From NCBI GenBank assembly GCA_958510825.1, contig CAUEHQ010000003.1:124001-188000 (forward strand): a stretch of 64,000 nt of DNA, in the 5' to 3' direction. The notes beneath the pieces were generated by a model. That model did not search any database, was not told the origin of the DNA, and saw only the letters and a list, made by a program, of their open reading frames with translations. The translations under genes were made by a program, and so were the position numbers. Each line of letters begins with the position of its first letter. The stretch's first letter is position 1. Shown here piece after piece: positions 1 to 10,014 of the stretch. This DNA is from Brachypterus glaber (Eukaryota; Arthropoda; Insecta; Coleoptera; Kateretidae).

Positions 1-247
1 CCAGCTGAGGAAGTGGAACCATGCTGAGCTCCTGAGATGCCATGATGCAGGACCTTGTGTGCTCACCTTCTTTGCCGACTAGGATGTTGTAGCCGGCAGC
101 CCCTAACCCTCTAACCTGGTCTCTGTAAACATATGGTTCCTGGATTAATACGATCGATCCTTTAACTCCGGCGAGGTTGCGGACCAGCTCAGCTGTCGCT
201 CCCTTGCTGTGTTGAAGGTTGATCTGGCTTACCCTTATGTCTTCCAT
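1..247 (-). CDS. non-LTR endonuclease (ORF2), N-terminal part
   Basis: From an ATG at 247 the minus strand is open through the window edge (82 codons). The start reads MEDIRVSQINLQHSKGA, followed by a strand ending in VLIQEPYVY and a GYNILVG segment. This is the N-terminus of the APE-type endonuclease/exonuclease/phosphatase domain of insect non-LTR retrotransposons. The Asn in INLQHSK and the Glu in IQEP are the expected first metal-site residues. The domain nicks target DNA for target-primed reverse transcription. No break is visible in this part. The rest of the endonuclease, reverse transcriptase and any RNase H lie outside the window. Confidence 0.8.
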   Translation of the reverse strand, partial: MEDIRVSQINLQHSKGATAELVRNLAGVKGSIVLIQEPYVYRDQVRGLGAAGYNILVGKEGEHTRSCIMASQELSMVPLPQL

Positions 248-385
248 GATGGGGTCATTCACAGAAGACGGACGTGGCAATTCACCTGGCGCTCCGCGTT
301 TTGCTACCCGAGGCGGGCGGCTCGGAACTGTTGGACTGGTTCCAGCTTGCGATTCTCCTTACGGGGACTTGCAAGCATTCCCAGC

Positions 386-1228
386 TCAACGTCCAGTTCC
401 TAGCCGCCAATCCTCGTATAGCATCGTGGGAGACCATAAATACCAGGAATTTGGATTTTCACTGGTCCCGACGTGCTCCCAGTTTGCTACGCCGAGTCCT
501 CTATTTTGGAAAGTCAAAAGCGCCTTAATTTCCTCGATAGGCTCTAGGTCCTCTACCTTGAGTAGGAAGCCAATCCTTTCTGGCCAAGGCGTATCTTTAG
601 ACCTTACTGGGCGGAAAGAAACTCCACCCAGCTGCGGAATGGTCCAGCTTCCTACCAGCCAGTCCACCGTTGGCAGGTCGCACGCGGAGATGATGAACCA
701 CTCCGGAAAAACAATTCCGGAGCCCTCCATCGAGAGAGGTGGCGCGGTTTGCTCCTCTTCAGAACCTTGCCGCGCCAACCTCCTCATTTCCGCGCACAGA
801 CTGCCTCGGATGTGCTGGCCTTCCTCCTTAGAGACACTACCATTCTCCCTGTCCGACGTGACCACCACCTGAAGTTCCTTTTTCGAGGAGGCTTTTGTTG
901 GTGGCACGTCTAGATGCACCCGGCTTTGGTTCGCTCGCCGGACCTTTGGGGGAGGGTTCGTTTCGGTTTGCACCTAGCGTTCCTTCCCCAGAGGGTTGCC
1001 CGGGATTGTTCCCTTTGCCGGTGGGAGTGGTACTGCTCCACCTCTGCCTTTTGTTCTTCCTAGCCGGAGGAGTTTCCTTCTCCGGTCTCTGTCTCTTTTT
1101 GTCGGCAGGAGGGAGATCCCGGGAGGCTTCTCCTTCCGGTTTCTCACCCCTAACCGACGCCGGAGCCGTCGGAAGAACAACAGGTTCCTTCTTGGTCCTT
1201 TTGGCGCTTCTCGCGGTGGGACTTTTAG
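386..1228 (-). pseudogene. non-LTR ORF1 with DUF4780-like domain, frameshifted
   Basis: Two overlapping reading frames together look like one ORF1. The upstream frame (about 1228 to 839) is rich in Pro, Lys, Arg and Gly and looks disordered. The downstream frame (973 to a stop at 386) encodes a compact domain with VDWLVGSWTIPQLGG, SKDTPWPERIGFLLK and WYLWSPTMLYEDW, which I recognise as DUF4780-like. The switch needs a one-base frameshift, most likely near the C-run around 945-950. The 5' end is truncated. Position directly before the endonuclase ORF suggests that the DUF4780 domain acts as the ORF1/Gag-like RNA-binding part of the element; that role is inference. Confidence 0.65.
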
Positions 1229-1878
1229 TTAATACTTAGTTAAGTTACAATTTTTTAGTTTAGTTTTTATGAGATTTAGTGCTATTTAGCTATAAACAAT
1301 ACAGGTAGTTTTTCAAAGGGTCACTACCCACCAATATAAGCTTATAAGCTTACTGACGCTGTTTACTGTTTTATGTTGATTTAATTAATTTATTTTCCCT
1401 AATTTTTGTCTACTCAAATAGAAAAAATATTCTAAAGTACTCGTTTCATTATACTGTCGGAAAACTATTAAAAAACTCGCCAATCGACTCGTTTTTTAAA
1501 TAAATTTATAAATTTATATATTCTTTTAGCGTCTAACCTCTTGATTCATTAAATTAGCATTATTTTTTTCTAAATGTACATTTATTTTATCATAAATATT
1601 GAAAATTAAAACCAATAAAATTATTTTTGACTCTATCATGATTTTAAAACAGGTCTGGCAACGTCGCTTTTTTTACATATTTGTTAAAACACAACTGCTG
1701 ATAGCCCGCTATGTACCAGTGACCATCAAACAATTTTTGTTATTTTTTGTTTTAATTAATATCTCTCTTAATATTAATATTTAACCAAGGGTATATAAGA
1801 AAAAATAACTTTATTTTTGATGGACTATCATCCCCTAAAATTATTGCCAGAAGACCGTAAACACCCTGTATATATATA
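1229..1878. other. AT-rich non-coding stretch
   Basis: No coding signal is visible. Near 1795-1876 a sequence ends in ACACCCTGTATATATATA, which looks like the outer end of another mariner-type element lying directly against the mariner element that follows. Confidence 0.4.
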
Positions 1879-2085
1879 AAGGGTGAGTTTTTAAAAGTGT
1901 TACAAGGGAATATCTCGAAAACAACCTAATTTTTTTTTGTGAAATTTTGATAAAGTAATAGGGAGGCGGGGGACACATTTAAACATATTTTTGACACCTA
2001 CCCCCCTCCCTATTTTGAGGGGCGGGGGGTAACTTTGAATTTTTAAATGGGATGATGTACTTTTTTTATAAAATTCGAATCTACG
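1879..2085 (+). repeat. left terminal inverted repeat of mariner-like element
   Basis: This matches 3502-3685 on the other strand, including the shared tracts TATCTCGAAAAC, GTGAAATTTTG, TAATAGGGAGGC and CATATTTTTGACACCTACC. The left copy has an extra G-rich piece near 2018-2030. Confidence 0.8.
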
Positions 2086-2222
2086 TAAAAAATAAGGTAT
2101 GTATCCAAAAAAAAATTGATTTGCTTTTTAGGTTATGGAGTTATGATTAATTAAATTATATTATACAAAAAAATATTAACAATTAAATTTCAACTAATTT
2201 ATCGTCCGTCATGTTTGAGCAA

Positions 2223-3251
2223 TTATTCAAAATGTCCCCCTTCAACTTCCAAACACTTTCTCATTCTTTTTCTAAATGAATTTCTTACACTCTCCAACAT
2301 TTCAGGTGTCGCTAATGAGCAGGCTATGCGGATTCTGTTTTTCATATCATCTAATGTTGTAGGTGCAATCGCCATCACTTTTTCCTTTATAAAACCCCAA
2401 AAGAAATAATCAAGGGGGGTCAAATCCGGGGACCTAGCAGGCCAGTTAACCGGACCAGCTCGACCAATCCACCTGTTTTCAAAAATTTCATTCAAACGAT
2501 TACGGGCCTGTACTGCATAATGGGGTGGAGCTCCATCCTGTTGAAACCACATGTCAGGGTTTATATTTTGGTTTAATAGTTGGGGTAAATGGTTCCTTAA
2601 AAAATCAGTATACATTTCTCCATTTAAATGCCCGTCAAAGAAATGCGGACCAATAACTCTATCCCCGATTATACCACACCAGACATTAAGTGACCATTGA
2701 TGTTGATTTGGCCGAGTTCTTAGCCAGTGGGGATTTTCCGCCGCCCAGTAGTGTATATTGTGTCTATTTACCTTTAAGAAAACAAGAAAAAAAAAATAAT
2801 TTCTACTGATAAGGGATAACTTAAAATCGTACCTGCCCACAATTATGAAAAGTAGCTTCGTCAGAAAAAATAACATGGTTTAGAAACCTGTTATTTGCTT
2901 GCATTTGTCCAGTGATCCAATTGGCCAATTGCAAAATGCAACGCGATTTTCAAAATCTTGTCCGTATAGCTCCTGGTGCAGAGTAATGTGATATGGATGA
3001 AATTTGTACAAGTGCAATATTTTCACAACTGATTTTTGACTGATTCCAGCATCTCTAGCAAGCCGCCTGGTACTTACATGCGGGTCAACAGCTACAGCTC
3101 CTAAAACGCCAACTGCATTATTTTCGTCAGTTTTAGTTCTCTTCCGAACTCGTTGTTTGGATTTTAAACTGCCAGTAGTACGACTTCTGGTTTCCAGCCT
3201 TTTAAATGCCATGTGAGATTTCGGATAATTAGGAAACCTCTCTGTCCTCAA
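2223..3251 (-). pseudogene. mariner-family (DUF4817-type) transposase, broken
   Basis: The N-terminal part shows a helix-turn-helix region (VSTRRLARDAGISQKSVVKIL, near 3050) followed by YPYHI-like text. The catalytic domain shows FSDEATFHNCGQ (first Asp), WFQQDGAPPHY (second Asp) and WPARSPDLTPLDYFFWG (third Asp), with 36 residues between the second and third Asp. The extreme N-terminus is missing. A stop and frame change occur near 2880-2936, where AATTGGCC is tandemly duplicated and shifts the frame by eight bases. Farther down, a 61-bp segment (2772-2832) with GT...AG borders must be removed to join the two catalytic blocks. The enzyme would cut and paste DNA at TA sites, but this copy cannot be translated whole. 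Confidence 0.8.
2772..2832 (-). other. candidate 61-bp spliceosomal intron in transposase
   Basis: On the minus strand the segment begins CAG|GTACGA and ends in a pyrimidine tract TTTTCTTGTTTTCTTAAAG followed by GTAAATAGA. It contains an in-frame stop. Removing it joins ...FHNCGQ exactly to VNRHNIHYW in frame, as in intronless relatives of this transposase family. Splice use is inferred from sequence only. Confidence 0.65.
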
Positions 3252-3501
3252 TAGTGGACCCCAAAATTAACAACATATCAACTTGCACATTAAAATTATT
3301 TTCCATGTTTAATTGAGCAATAAACTGAGAAATAATCGTCAAACTGTTAAAATTCTCCACTGACTTAAATTTAAAAAAACGTGTTATCATGGAATCAAAT
3401 AAAAAAACAAATAAACAAAAAAAACTTCATTAGTATTTTAATCTAATAAATCATAATTCAATTACCGAAAGAGCAAATCAATTTCTTTTTTGCATATATA
3501 C

Positions 3502-3685
3502 CTAGATTCGAATTAAAAAAAAAGTACATTATCCTATTATAAATTTCAAAATAGGGAGGGGGGGTAGGTGTCAAAAATATGTTTAAATATGTCCCCCTGC
3601 CTCCCTATTACTTCACCAAAATTTCACAAAAAAAATTTAACTGTTTTCGAGATATTTCCTTGTAACACTTGAAAAACTCACCCTG
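3502..3685 (-). repeat. right terminal inverted repeat of mariner-like element
   Basis: Inverted partner of 1879-2085. It ends in ACTCACCCTG followed by TATATATATA at the insertion site. Confidence 0.8.
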
Positions 3686-3689
3686 TATA

Positions 3690-5667
3690 TATATAGAATA
3701 CCGTAGTAGTTGATACCGTTTTTAGATCTCTCTACTCTATGATAGTCTACATAAATATCCGAGTTATTACGTGTTGGACAATTATGTACACAATCACGGG
3801 TAGTGTATGTACTCAGGTTGTTCCTTACATGCAAAAGACACACTAATATATACATAGAGGGGAAGGTTAAGATTTTAAGTTGACGAAAGCTTTCCCGACA
3901 GTCGTCTCTGTAACCTAAACTATTTATTACGCGTATAGCCTTCCGCTGGAGACGAAATATTCTATCGCTTGAGGTGGCATGACCCCATGCGATGAGGGCA
4001 TAGCTTAGTCTGCTGTTTATGTTGGCGTAATAAACCGTTCGTAGTGTCAGTAGAAACTACTCCCACTAGATTGCGTAGGGCGTAGATGCTTGTAACTAAA
4101 TTACTAGATAAAAAATCAGTATGTTTATCCCACACTAACCTACTGTCAAAGTGAACCCCAAGAAATCGAATAGAATCCGGATTAGCAAATCCACTACAAT
4201 CCCTGAGGCTAAACACCATAACTTCGGTCTTTGCGGCGTTTAAACTGAGTTTGTTGGCGGCGAACCAGTCATTGGCATCTGACTGCGTCCGCAGAAGTTC
4301 GTTTTGTAGTAAGTTAAGTACTTTGTTACGCTTACGCATATTGGTGTCGTCCGCGAAGAGTACAAAGTCAGTGTCTGGAGAGCACTTATCGATGTCATTA
4401 ATGTAAGCTAAAAACATAACTGGGCCAAGGACGGAGCCCTGGGCTACACCGATAAAAATGATAAGGGGCTTAGAATACCATCGATAATCACTATTTGCAC
4501 ACGAACTAGCATAAATGCTAACAGTAGCTTTATACTCTTCTCGGAAAAACCGTAGTATCTTAACTTTTCGATGAGTATGTAGGGGTCTACGCAGTCAAGT
4601 GCCTTTGACAAGTCGCATGAAACTGTGCCTATATAGAGAGAAGAGTTAAAGCCCTTAGTTATGGCGCTCGGTAGCTCATTGATTGCGTCAGTTGTGGATC
4701 TACCCTCCCGTATAAATATTCATTAAACTTGGTGGGTGAAATGCTATTAGTTTTAGGGAGGATTTTTGTTGTTGTTGCTATTCACAATTTTCCAGGTTGC
4801 TTTCTGTTTGTTGTCAGATCTATCAATGTAGGCATTGTGAGCATTTGTTTTAGCTATTCTATTTCCTGTTTATATTTTAATCTGTGTTTATTGATTAAAA
4901 TGGTTAGTTGTGGATTGTTATGCTGCCTTGAATACTCGGATAGAAAGTGAAGAGTTTCGCGCATGTGTTTTATATCCTGGTTAAACCATTTTACAATTGG
5001 CTTAGTTTGACCTTCATTAACAAATCTGACACGCTCAGAGAAAACAACCTGAACAGCAGCAGTGATTTTTTCCAGGAATAGATCAAGCTTAGCCTCAGTT
5101 GAAAAGTTAGTATCTGTGACAAAGTCCCAGTTTTTAGTTTTAAGGAGTTGATTTAAGTTTACCAGTCCTTCAGCAGTTATCGGTCTAGTAATGATTCTTT
5201 TTTTTGTTTTTTTATATTTGACTTTTAATTTGATGTGGTCTGAAATATGAGATTAGACAACATAGGATTCAAAATATTCCTTTGGCAAGTCAGTAAATAT
5301 ATTATCTATGTATCTATTCAATCTAGTGGGATCAGCTATGGTATGTATGAGGTTCTATGATGACATTAGATCAATCATATGTATAGTATTAGGGTCGTTT
5401 GTGCCAAAACAAATATTAAAATCACCATTAAATATAATGTCCCCTTTGAAGGACGATATTTTGTTTAAATGTTTTTCAAGGACTTGAAAAAATATTTCTA
5501 AATTGGTAATGGTTGAGGATCGGTACAAAGTAATTATAAGAAAATGATTTAATGATGTATTATATTGAACAGCACATATTTCACAGTGTTGCTCCACAGA
5601 TAGGTTGATCAAATATTTTCTTGTGGAGCAAAACCGAGCAATATGGCTAGTAGCGTACATACATATC
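3690..5667 (-). pseudogene. non-LTR retrotransposon ORF2: endonuclease end, linker, reverse transcriptase
   Basis: Reading down the minus strand: 5667-5355 gives the endonuclease second half with FNGDFNICFGTND (the catalytic GDFN motif); 5200-4730 gives a charged linker seen in this class; 4650-4417 gives reverse transcriptase with DLSKALDCVDPY and AQGSVLGP; 4417-3962 gives FADDTN (catalytic Asp pair) and FLGVHFD; 3900-3690 gives the C-terminal tail. Several frameshifts separate these parts. The 3' end is cut by the mariner-like element, and the 5' side is cut by the inverted-repeat elements at 5671. The remaining endonuclease start is at 7211-7386 and ORF1 is at 12771-13386. The clade looks CR1/jockey-like. 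Confidence 0.8.
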
Positions 5668-5670
5668 GTC

Positions 5671-6294
5671 GGCTTACAAGTAAAGAGCACTAAGTCCAAA
5701 AACATGATTTTGAGATATTGACAAATTTAACTTTCATTGTTGTTTTTTAATTTTTTTAATAATTGTTTTTGGAAAAAAACTACCGCAAATTGCAATGACA
5801 TGTTTGGACATAATAATGTCTCATTTGCGGTTAAATAAGGAAAAATTGGAAAATTGAAATTATAGGAATTTTTATTGGAGCTCGAGGAACAATTTCTAAC
5901 TTTTTTGTACATTTTTTTAAAACTTTTAAAATTCCAAAAATTCTTCTTAAAAACATAGCTTTAGATGTTATTAAATTTTCTGTGCAAATTTTAAAAAATC
6001 ATTTATACTCTCAGCATATTACCTAGGTATTAGAGTGACAGGTGTGCAATCCGCACCTTTTGCTCTTTTACCTTTTTGTTATTTACAACAAATACAAATT
6101 TATCTTATAATGATTTTATAAAGTTTATTATTTTATCTTTTACTTTTTATGTAATATTTTATTGTTTAGTATTCCTTGTTTAACAAACAGACCATATTGT
6201 TGGTAGGAAGTTATGTATGTATTAATATATGTAATTAAATAATTCAACTAAATTTGAAAAAAGACATGGACTTAGTGCCTTTTACTTGTAGGCC
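5671..6294. mobile_element. short inverted-repeat element A (MITE-like)
   Basis: Begins GGCTTACAAGTAAAGAGCAC and ends in the inverse, GTGCCTTTTACTTGTAGGCC, with ACTAAGTC inside each end. No coding capacity is visible. It lies inside the endonuclease domain of the surrounding retrotransposon. Confidence 0.7.
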
Positions 6295-6306
6295 CACCAC
6301 GACGTT

Positions 6307-7210
6307 GGCTTACAAGTAAAGAGCACTAAGTCAATAAAATAATATAAAAAACAACTATTTAAAATTAAAACCCTTCTATTAATCAAACGTAATGTATAAC
6401 TATAAAGTATAAAACAATTTATTTACATAAATTTTCAAAAACTAGATTTTTAAAAGAAGGCTTTGGACTTTTTGATTGTTTAAAGAACGTTTCCAAAATT
6501 AATAATAATAATTAGTATTAATTATATGAAACTGCTTACTATGCCCGAACTAAGACAGTTTTCAGAGGCCATTGGCTGTGCCGGCAAAGAAGCATCTCCT
6601 AAAGTCAATAATTATAATGAATCATTATTAATGATAAAACACTTCACCGTGCAACACCCCTCAGAAATGCACCGAGACTTTAAACTTAGTGTGAAGGTTT
6701 CAAATTTAGTTTTGAAATATTATCTGATAATAAAAAAACCAATGCAAATGAAAATTAAATTATTACCTACACATCGAAAGTACACGTAAAAAGCATTGTC
6801 ATTTTACAGGTAAAGTTCTTTCTCTGTTCTGTCTCTATTCCATAAACTTTAACATAGCAAAATTTGAATGCGTTTGTCAGTACAATAAATAACGCGATAT
6901 TGTATCATATAAATGATTCAAGCAATCATATTTTTATAAATTAACTCTTTTTAGAAATTTGCTTAGTGCAGAAACATTTGAAATAATCTACAAGTAAAAC
7001 GCACTAAGTGCACTAAGTGACTTAGTGCCTATTGCCAGATAAAATTTTAATCAAAATCAAATTGGTGCGTTTTGTATAGTGGGTAACTCCCTTGGCAGTC
7101 CACCTAGAAGTTAGTTCGGTTTACCTATACATAGATCATCAAAAATTAATTACGTGCCATTAAATTCCTATTTTTGCAAAAAGTGACTTAGTGCCTTTTA
7201 CTTGTAAGCC
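6307..7210. mobile_element. short inverted-repeat element B (MITE-like)
   Basis: It has the same ends as element A (GGCTTACAAGTAAAGAGCAC at 6307; CTTAGTGCCTTTTACTTGTAAGCC ending at 7210). Extra copies of CACTAAGT/ACTTAGTG are clustered at 6990-7030. An 87-codon open frame at 6526-6789 matches nothing I recognise. Only 12 bases, CACCACGACGTT, separate A from B. Sequences right of both elements begin CACCA, but I could not settle the target duplication. Confidence 0.65.
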
Positions 7211-7386
7211 CACCATGGGTCATTATTTTTCGAGAGTAGCTACCTACAAGAGTGAAACCATAAATGTTTATAAAATCAGGTTCATCTTCAGTTAACCAGG
7301 TTTCAGTTACACAAACAAAACCATTGTTTAGCTCCATATTGTGAAGTAGTTGGTCTTCAAGAACTTGGGTTTTGTTGCGGAGACAC
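7211..7386 (-). pseudogene. non-LTR endonuclease N-terminal piece
   Basis: The minus strand encodes QCLRNKTQVLEDQL, then GFVCVTETWLTEDEPDF (the TETWL metal-binding Glu) and SYSRKIMTHGG. This is the N-terminal half of the endonuclease whose second half is at 5667-5355; inverted-repeat elements A and B separate the two. Its first codons continue across the gypsy insertion to 12749-12790, where the reading ...VYHINIQC rejoins LRNKTQ in frame. Confidence 0.8.
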
Positions 7387-7555
7387 TGTCTTGCGCGCCA
7401 ATATTCAAATGAACATATCACAGGATATGTCATATATTAAGTCGCACATGCGCAAAGGAGTTATGTAAATTTTACGTGTACTAAAAGTAATCTGTGATAA
7501 TAGAAATAGTAAACTACCAACCAACTCGTATTCTTTCCAATCCCGATATATTACA
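7387..7555 (+). repeat. gypsy 5' LTR
   Basis: Begins TGTC and ends TATATTACA. Compared with the 3' LTR it has a 38-bp insertion after the first TGTC and lacks about 55 bp that start CCTCTTGGAGAACG. The shared parts (for example TGTCATATATTAAGTCGCAC) are almost identical. Confidence 0.8.
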
Positions 7556-7557
7556 AC

Positions 7558-7575
7558 TGGCGAACGAGGATATTT
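7558..7575 (+). promoter_or_regulatory. gypsy primer binding site candidate
   Basis: Two bases after the LTR the sequence reads TGGCGAACGAGGATA, starting with the TGG expected opposite a tRNA CCA end. The tRNA was not identified. Confidence 0.5.
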
Positions 7576-7610
7576 AACAACATTTTTCAAGTTGAAGGTA
7601 AAGGGCAGAA

Positions 7611-8400
7611 ATGGCGACCGCAATTGGACAAAATTTCGGTGAGTTTGACATAAAAATTCATGATTTTCAAATTTATTATGAGCGGCTCGAACAATATTTT
7701 ATTTCGAATAAAATTGAGAATGAAAAAGTCAGAATTGCAAATTTACTGAGCCAAATCGGTATCGAGTCATATACATTATTAAGAAATTTATGTTATCCGA
7801 ATAAACCTAAGGATAAGACGTTTGAGGAATTATGTTACATGCTAAGGGAACACTGTTGTCCAAAATCAAATATTTGGAAGGAAAGGAAGAAGTTTTATGA
7901 TATTAAGCAAGATGAATTTGAAAAAGTCAGTGATTATTATGTGAGAATCACGAGTCACAGCGTAAATTGTGGTTTTGGAAATAAATTAACGGATGTGATT
8001 AAAGATAAGTTTATGTCGGGCCTGAGAAAGGAAATTTTCGATAGAGTGATAGAAGAAAAAGAGACGAGTTTATTAGAAGAGTTGAAACAAGCAGCTACGA
8101 GAAAAGAAACAGAGAAACTTGAAAAGGAGATACATTTTACGGCGAGAAATTCGAGAAATAAGCAGCGAATATCTGGTGCAAGACGCGGCAACCATGGAAG
8201 AGAGCAAACGAGACAGATGTCGGCGAAGCGTGCGTCTAGCCACAGCAAACATGGAAGCGGCGTCAAATGGAAAGATTTGTGACGTTTGTGCTAAATTTCA
8301 TAAAAATATGCCTTGTAGGTATAGAAATTTCAGTTGTTCTGGGTGCAATCAAAAAGGACATTTAATTAAGGCTTGTAAAAACAAAAATCAATTTTGTTGA
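7611..8400 (+). pseudogene. gypsy gag
   Basis: From ATG 7611 the frame runs 223 codons with FDIKIHDFQIYYERLEQYF and LLSQIGIESYTLLRNL, the capsid-like region of Mag-type Gag. The zinc-knuckle part is in another frame (8119-8400): CDVCAKFHKNMPC and CSGCNQKGHLIKAC. So there is a frameshift between about 8120 and 8280. Gag would form the particle and bind RNA; the break separates these functions in this copy. Confidence 0.8.
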
Positions 8401-8511
8401 AAGGTATGTAGAAAAAGAAAACACAGAAATTTTACCATTATTTTATGTAAACAACAGTATTAATAATCAATTTCTTTTAAATATTAATATAATATAAATA
8501 ATCTTGATTTA

Positions 8512-9975
8512 GATTTTGCTTTCGATTCTGGAAGTGCTGTAAGTTGTATAAACAAGGATGTTTATTATAAACATTATAAATATGTAAAATTAAACAAAGA
8601 CAATGTTGTTTTCAAAAGTTATAATGGAGAAATGTTTGTACCAATAGGATTTATTTTAGTAAATGCAAAATATAATGATAAAAACAAAAGAATTAAATTA
8701 TATGTGGTTAATGTAATTGTAATATTTTGGGTAGAAACTTCATGGAAAATTTTAATTTAAAATTTAAATTCATAAATCAAATAAATTCTTGTTCAAATGA
8801 GGTTAAAAACATTATTGAAAAATACCCAGAAGTTTTTTCTGAAAAACTGGGTAAATTTAAACATGGGAAAATATCTTTATCAATAGATCCTCATGCTGTT
8901 ACTATTTTTTGTAGACCTAGACCTGTTCCACTTGCCTACCGAAAGCAACTGGATGAGCAAATCGACAAAATGTTAGAAGAAAACATCATTACATCATTAA
9001 AAAGCCCAAGCTTCAAACTGGTCCACCCCATTAGTGCCGATCATCAAGAGTGATGGGAAATTAAGAATATGTGCTGATTATCGAATAACGGTGAGCAAAT
9101 ATTTGAAAACCGAAGCATGGCCTTTACCGGTGATTGAAGATATTTTTGCAAAATTGCATGATGGAGAATATTTTTCAAAGTTAGATTTATGCCAAGCATA
9201 CAATCAATTTGAATTGGATTATGAAGTTAAAAAATTGTTAGTTTTAGCCACACATCGAGGACTGATGGTCATTAACCGAATGCCATTTGGAATATCTCCA
9301 GCATCGTCAAAATTTCAAAAACATCTAGAACAGTTATTCATGGATATGGAAAATTTGTTTTTATGGACGATATTTTGGTCACAGGGAAAAATAAAGAGCA
9401 CCACTTGGAAACTTTGGAAAAAGTAATCGTAAGACTCAAAGAAGCTGGATTAACAGTAAAGCAGGAAAAATGTGACTTCTTTAAACCAAGTGTAAAGTAT
9501 TTGGGTTTTAAAATTTCAAAAAATGGACTTGAAAAAGATGACTCAAAAGTAAAAGCAATAGTAGAAGCTCCTGCACCAATCAATCAAGTGAAACAAGATC
9601 CCTGATAGGCATGTTAAATTTTTATTCTAAATTTGTATCAGATATGGCCTAAAAAAAATAAAGAAATAATGTCATCTGACATGGTTTTGACACATTTTAA
9701 CCCAAATTTTGAATTAATTTTGACTTTTGATGCTAGCGAAAAAGGGATCGGTGCAGTTTTAAGTAACAGAATGACTAACGGGTCAGAAAGACCAATTTCT
9801 TTTATATCAAGACTACTCCAGGGGAGTGAGCTTAAATTTAGTGTCATTCATAAGGAAGCTTTAGCAATATTTTATGCTGTAAAAAAGTTACCATTATTTG
9901 GTAGGGAAATCTTTTGTTTTGAGGACCGATCATAGACCATTAGTGGGATGGTTTGGACCAACCAAAGGAATACCT
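8512..9975 (+). pseudogene. gypsy pol: protease, reverse transcriptase, RNase H
   Basis: The protease active site reads FDSGS near 8520. Reverse transcriptase begins near 8727 (PEVFSEKLGKF), then KSDGKLRICADYR, FSKLDLCQAYNQ and FMDDILVTG (catalytic Asp pair near 9363). RNase H starts with FDASEKGIGAVL (near 9730) and includes HKEALAIFYAVKKL. Frameshifts occur near 9040, 9360, 9600 and 9930, and there is a stop before the integrase part. A Cys-rich or spacer region between gag and protease is degraded. Confidence 0.82.
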
Positions 9976-10014
9976 AAAAACCATGAAAATAGAATTTAAA
10001 AATGGGCAGCTTTT

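Larger units (their letters stand above)
1..1228 (-). mobile_element. 5'-truncated R1/LOA-like non-LTR retrotransposon
   Basis: A GC-rich block runs from the window edge to about 1228 and then changes abruptly to AT-rich DNA, which marks the 5' truncation point of a minus-strand retrotransposon. It carries an ORF1 with a DUF4780-like domain and, 138 bases downstream, the start of an endonuclease ORF2 that runs off the window edge. The order ORF1-ORF2 and the endonuclease N-terminus fit insect R1/LOA/I-type elements. The exact clade needs the reverse transcriptase, which lies outside the window. Confidence 0.75.
1879..3685 (-). mobile_element. mariner-like element with long inverted repeats
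   Basis: Both ends share an inverted repeat of about 190-205 bp, outermost CAGGGTGAGTTTTT on the right and AAGGGTGAGTTTTT on the left, and both lie in TATATA tracts as expected for TA target duplications. The interior carries a minus-strand DUF4817/DDE-type transposase. On the right the element interrupts the C-terminal coding part of a non-LTR retrotransposon (reading ...INYYGI up to the junction), so it arrived after that retrotransposon. Confidence 0.8.

Noticed and set aside
209..1239. Plus-strand open frames of 64-217 codons
   Set aside because: They overlap the minus-strand ORF1 and endonuclease, which show recognisable domains; the plus frames are GC-rich shadows.
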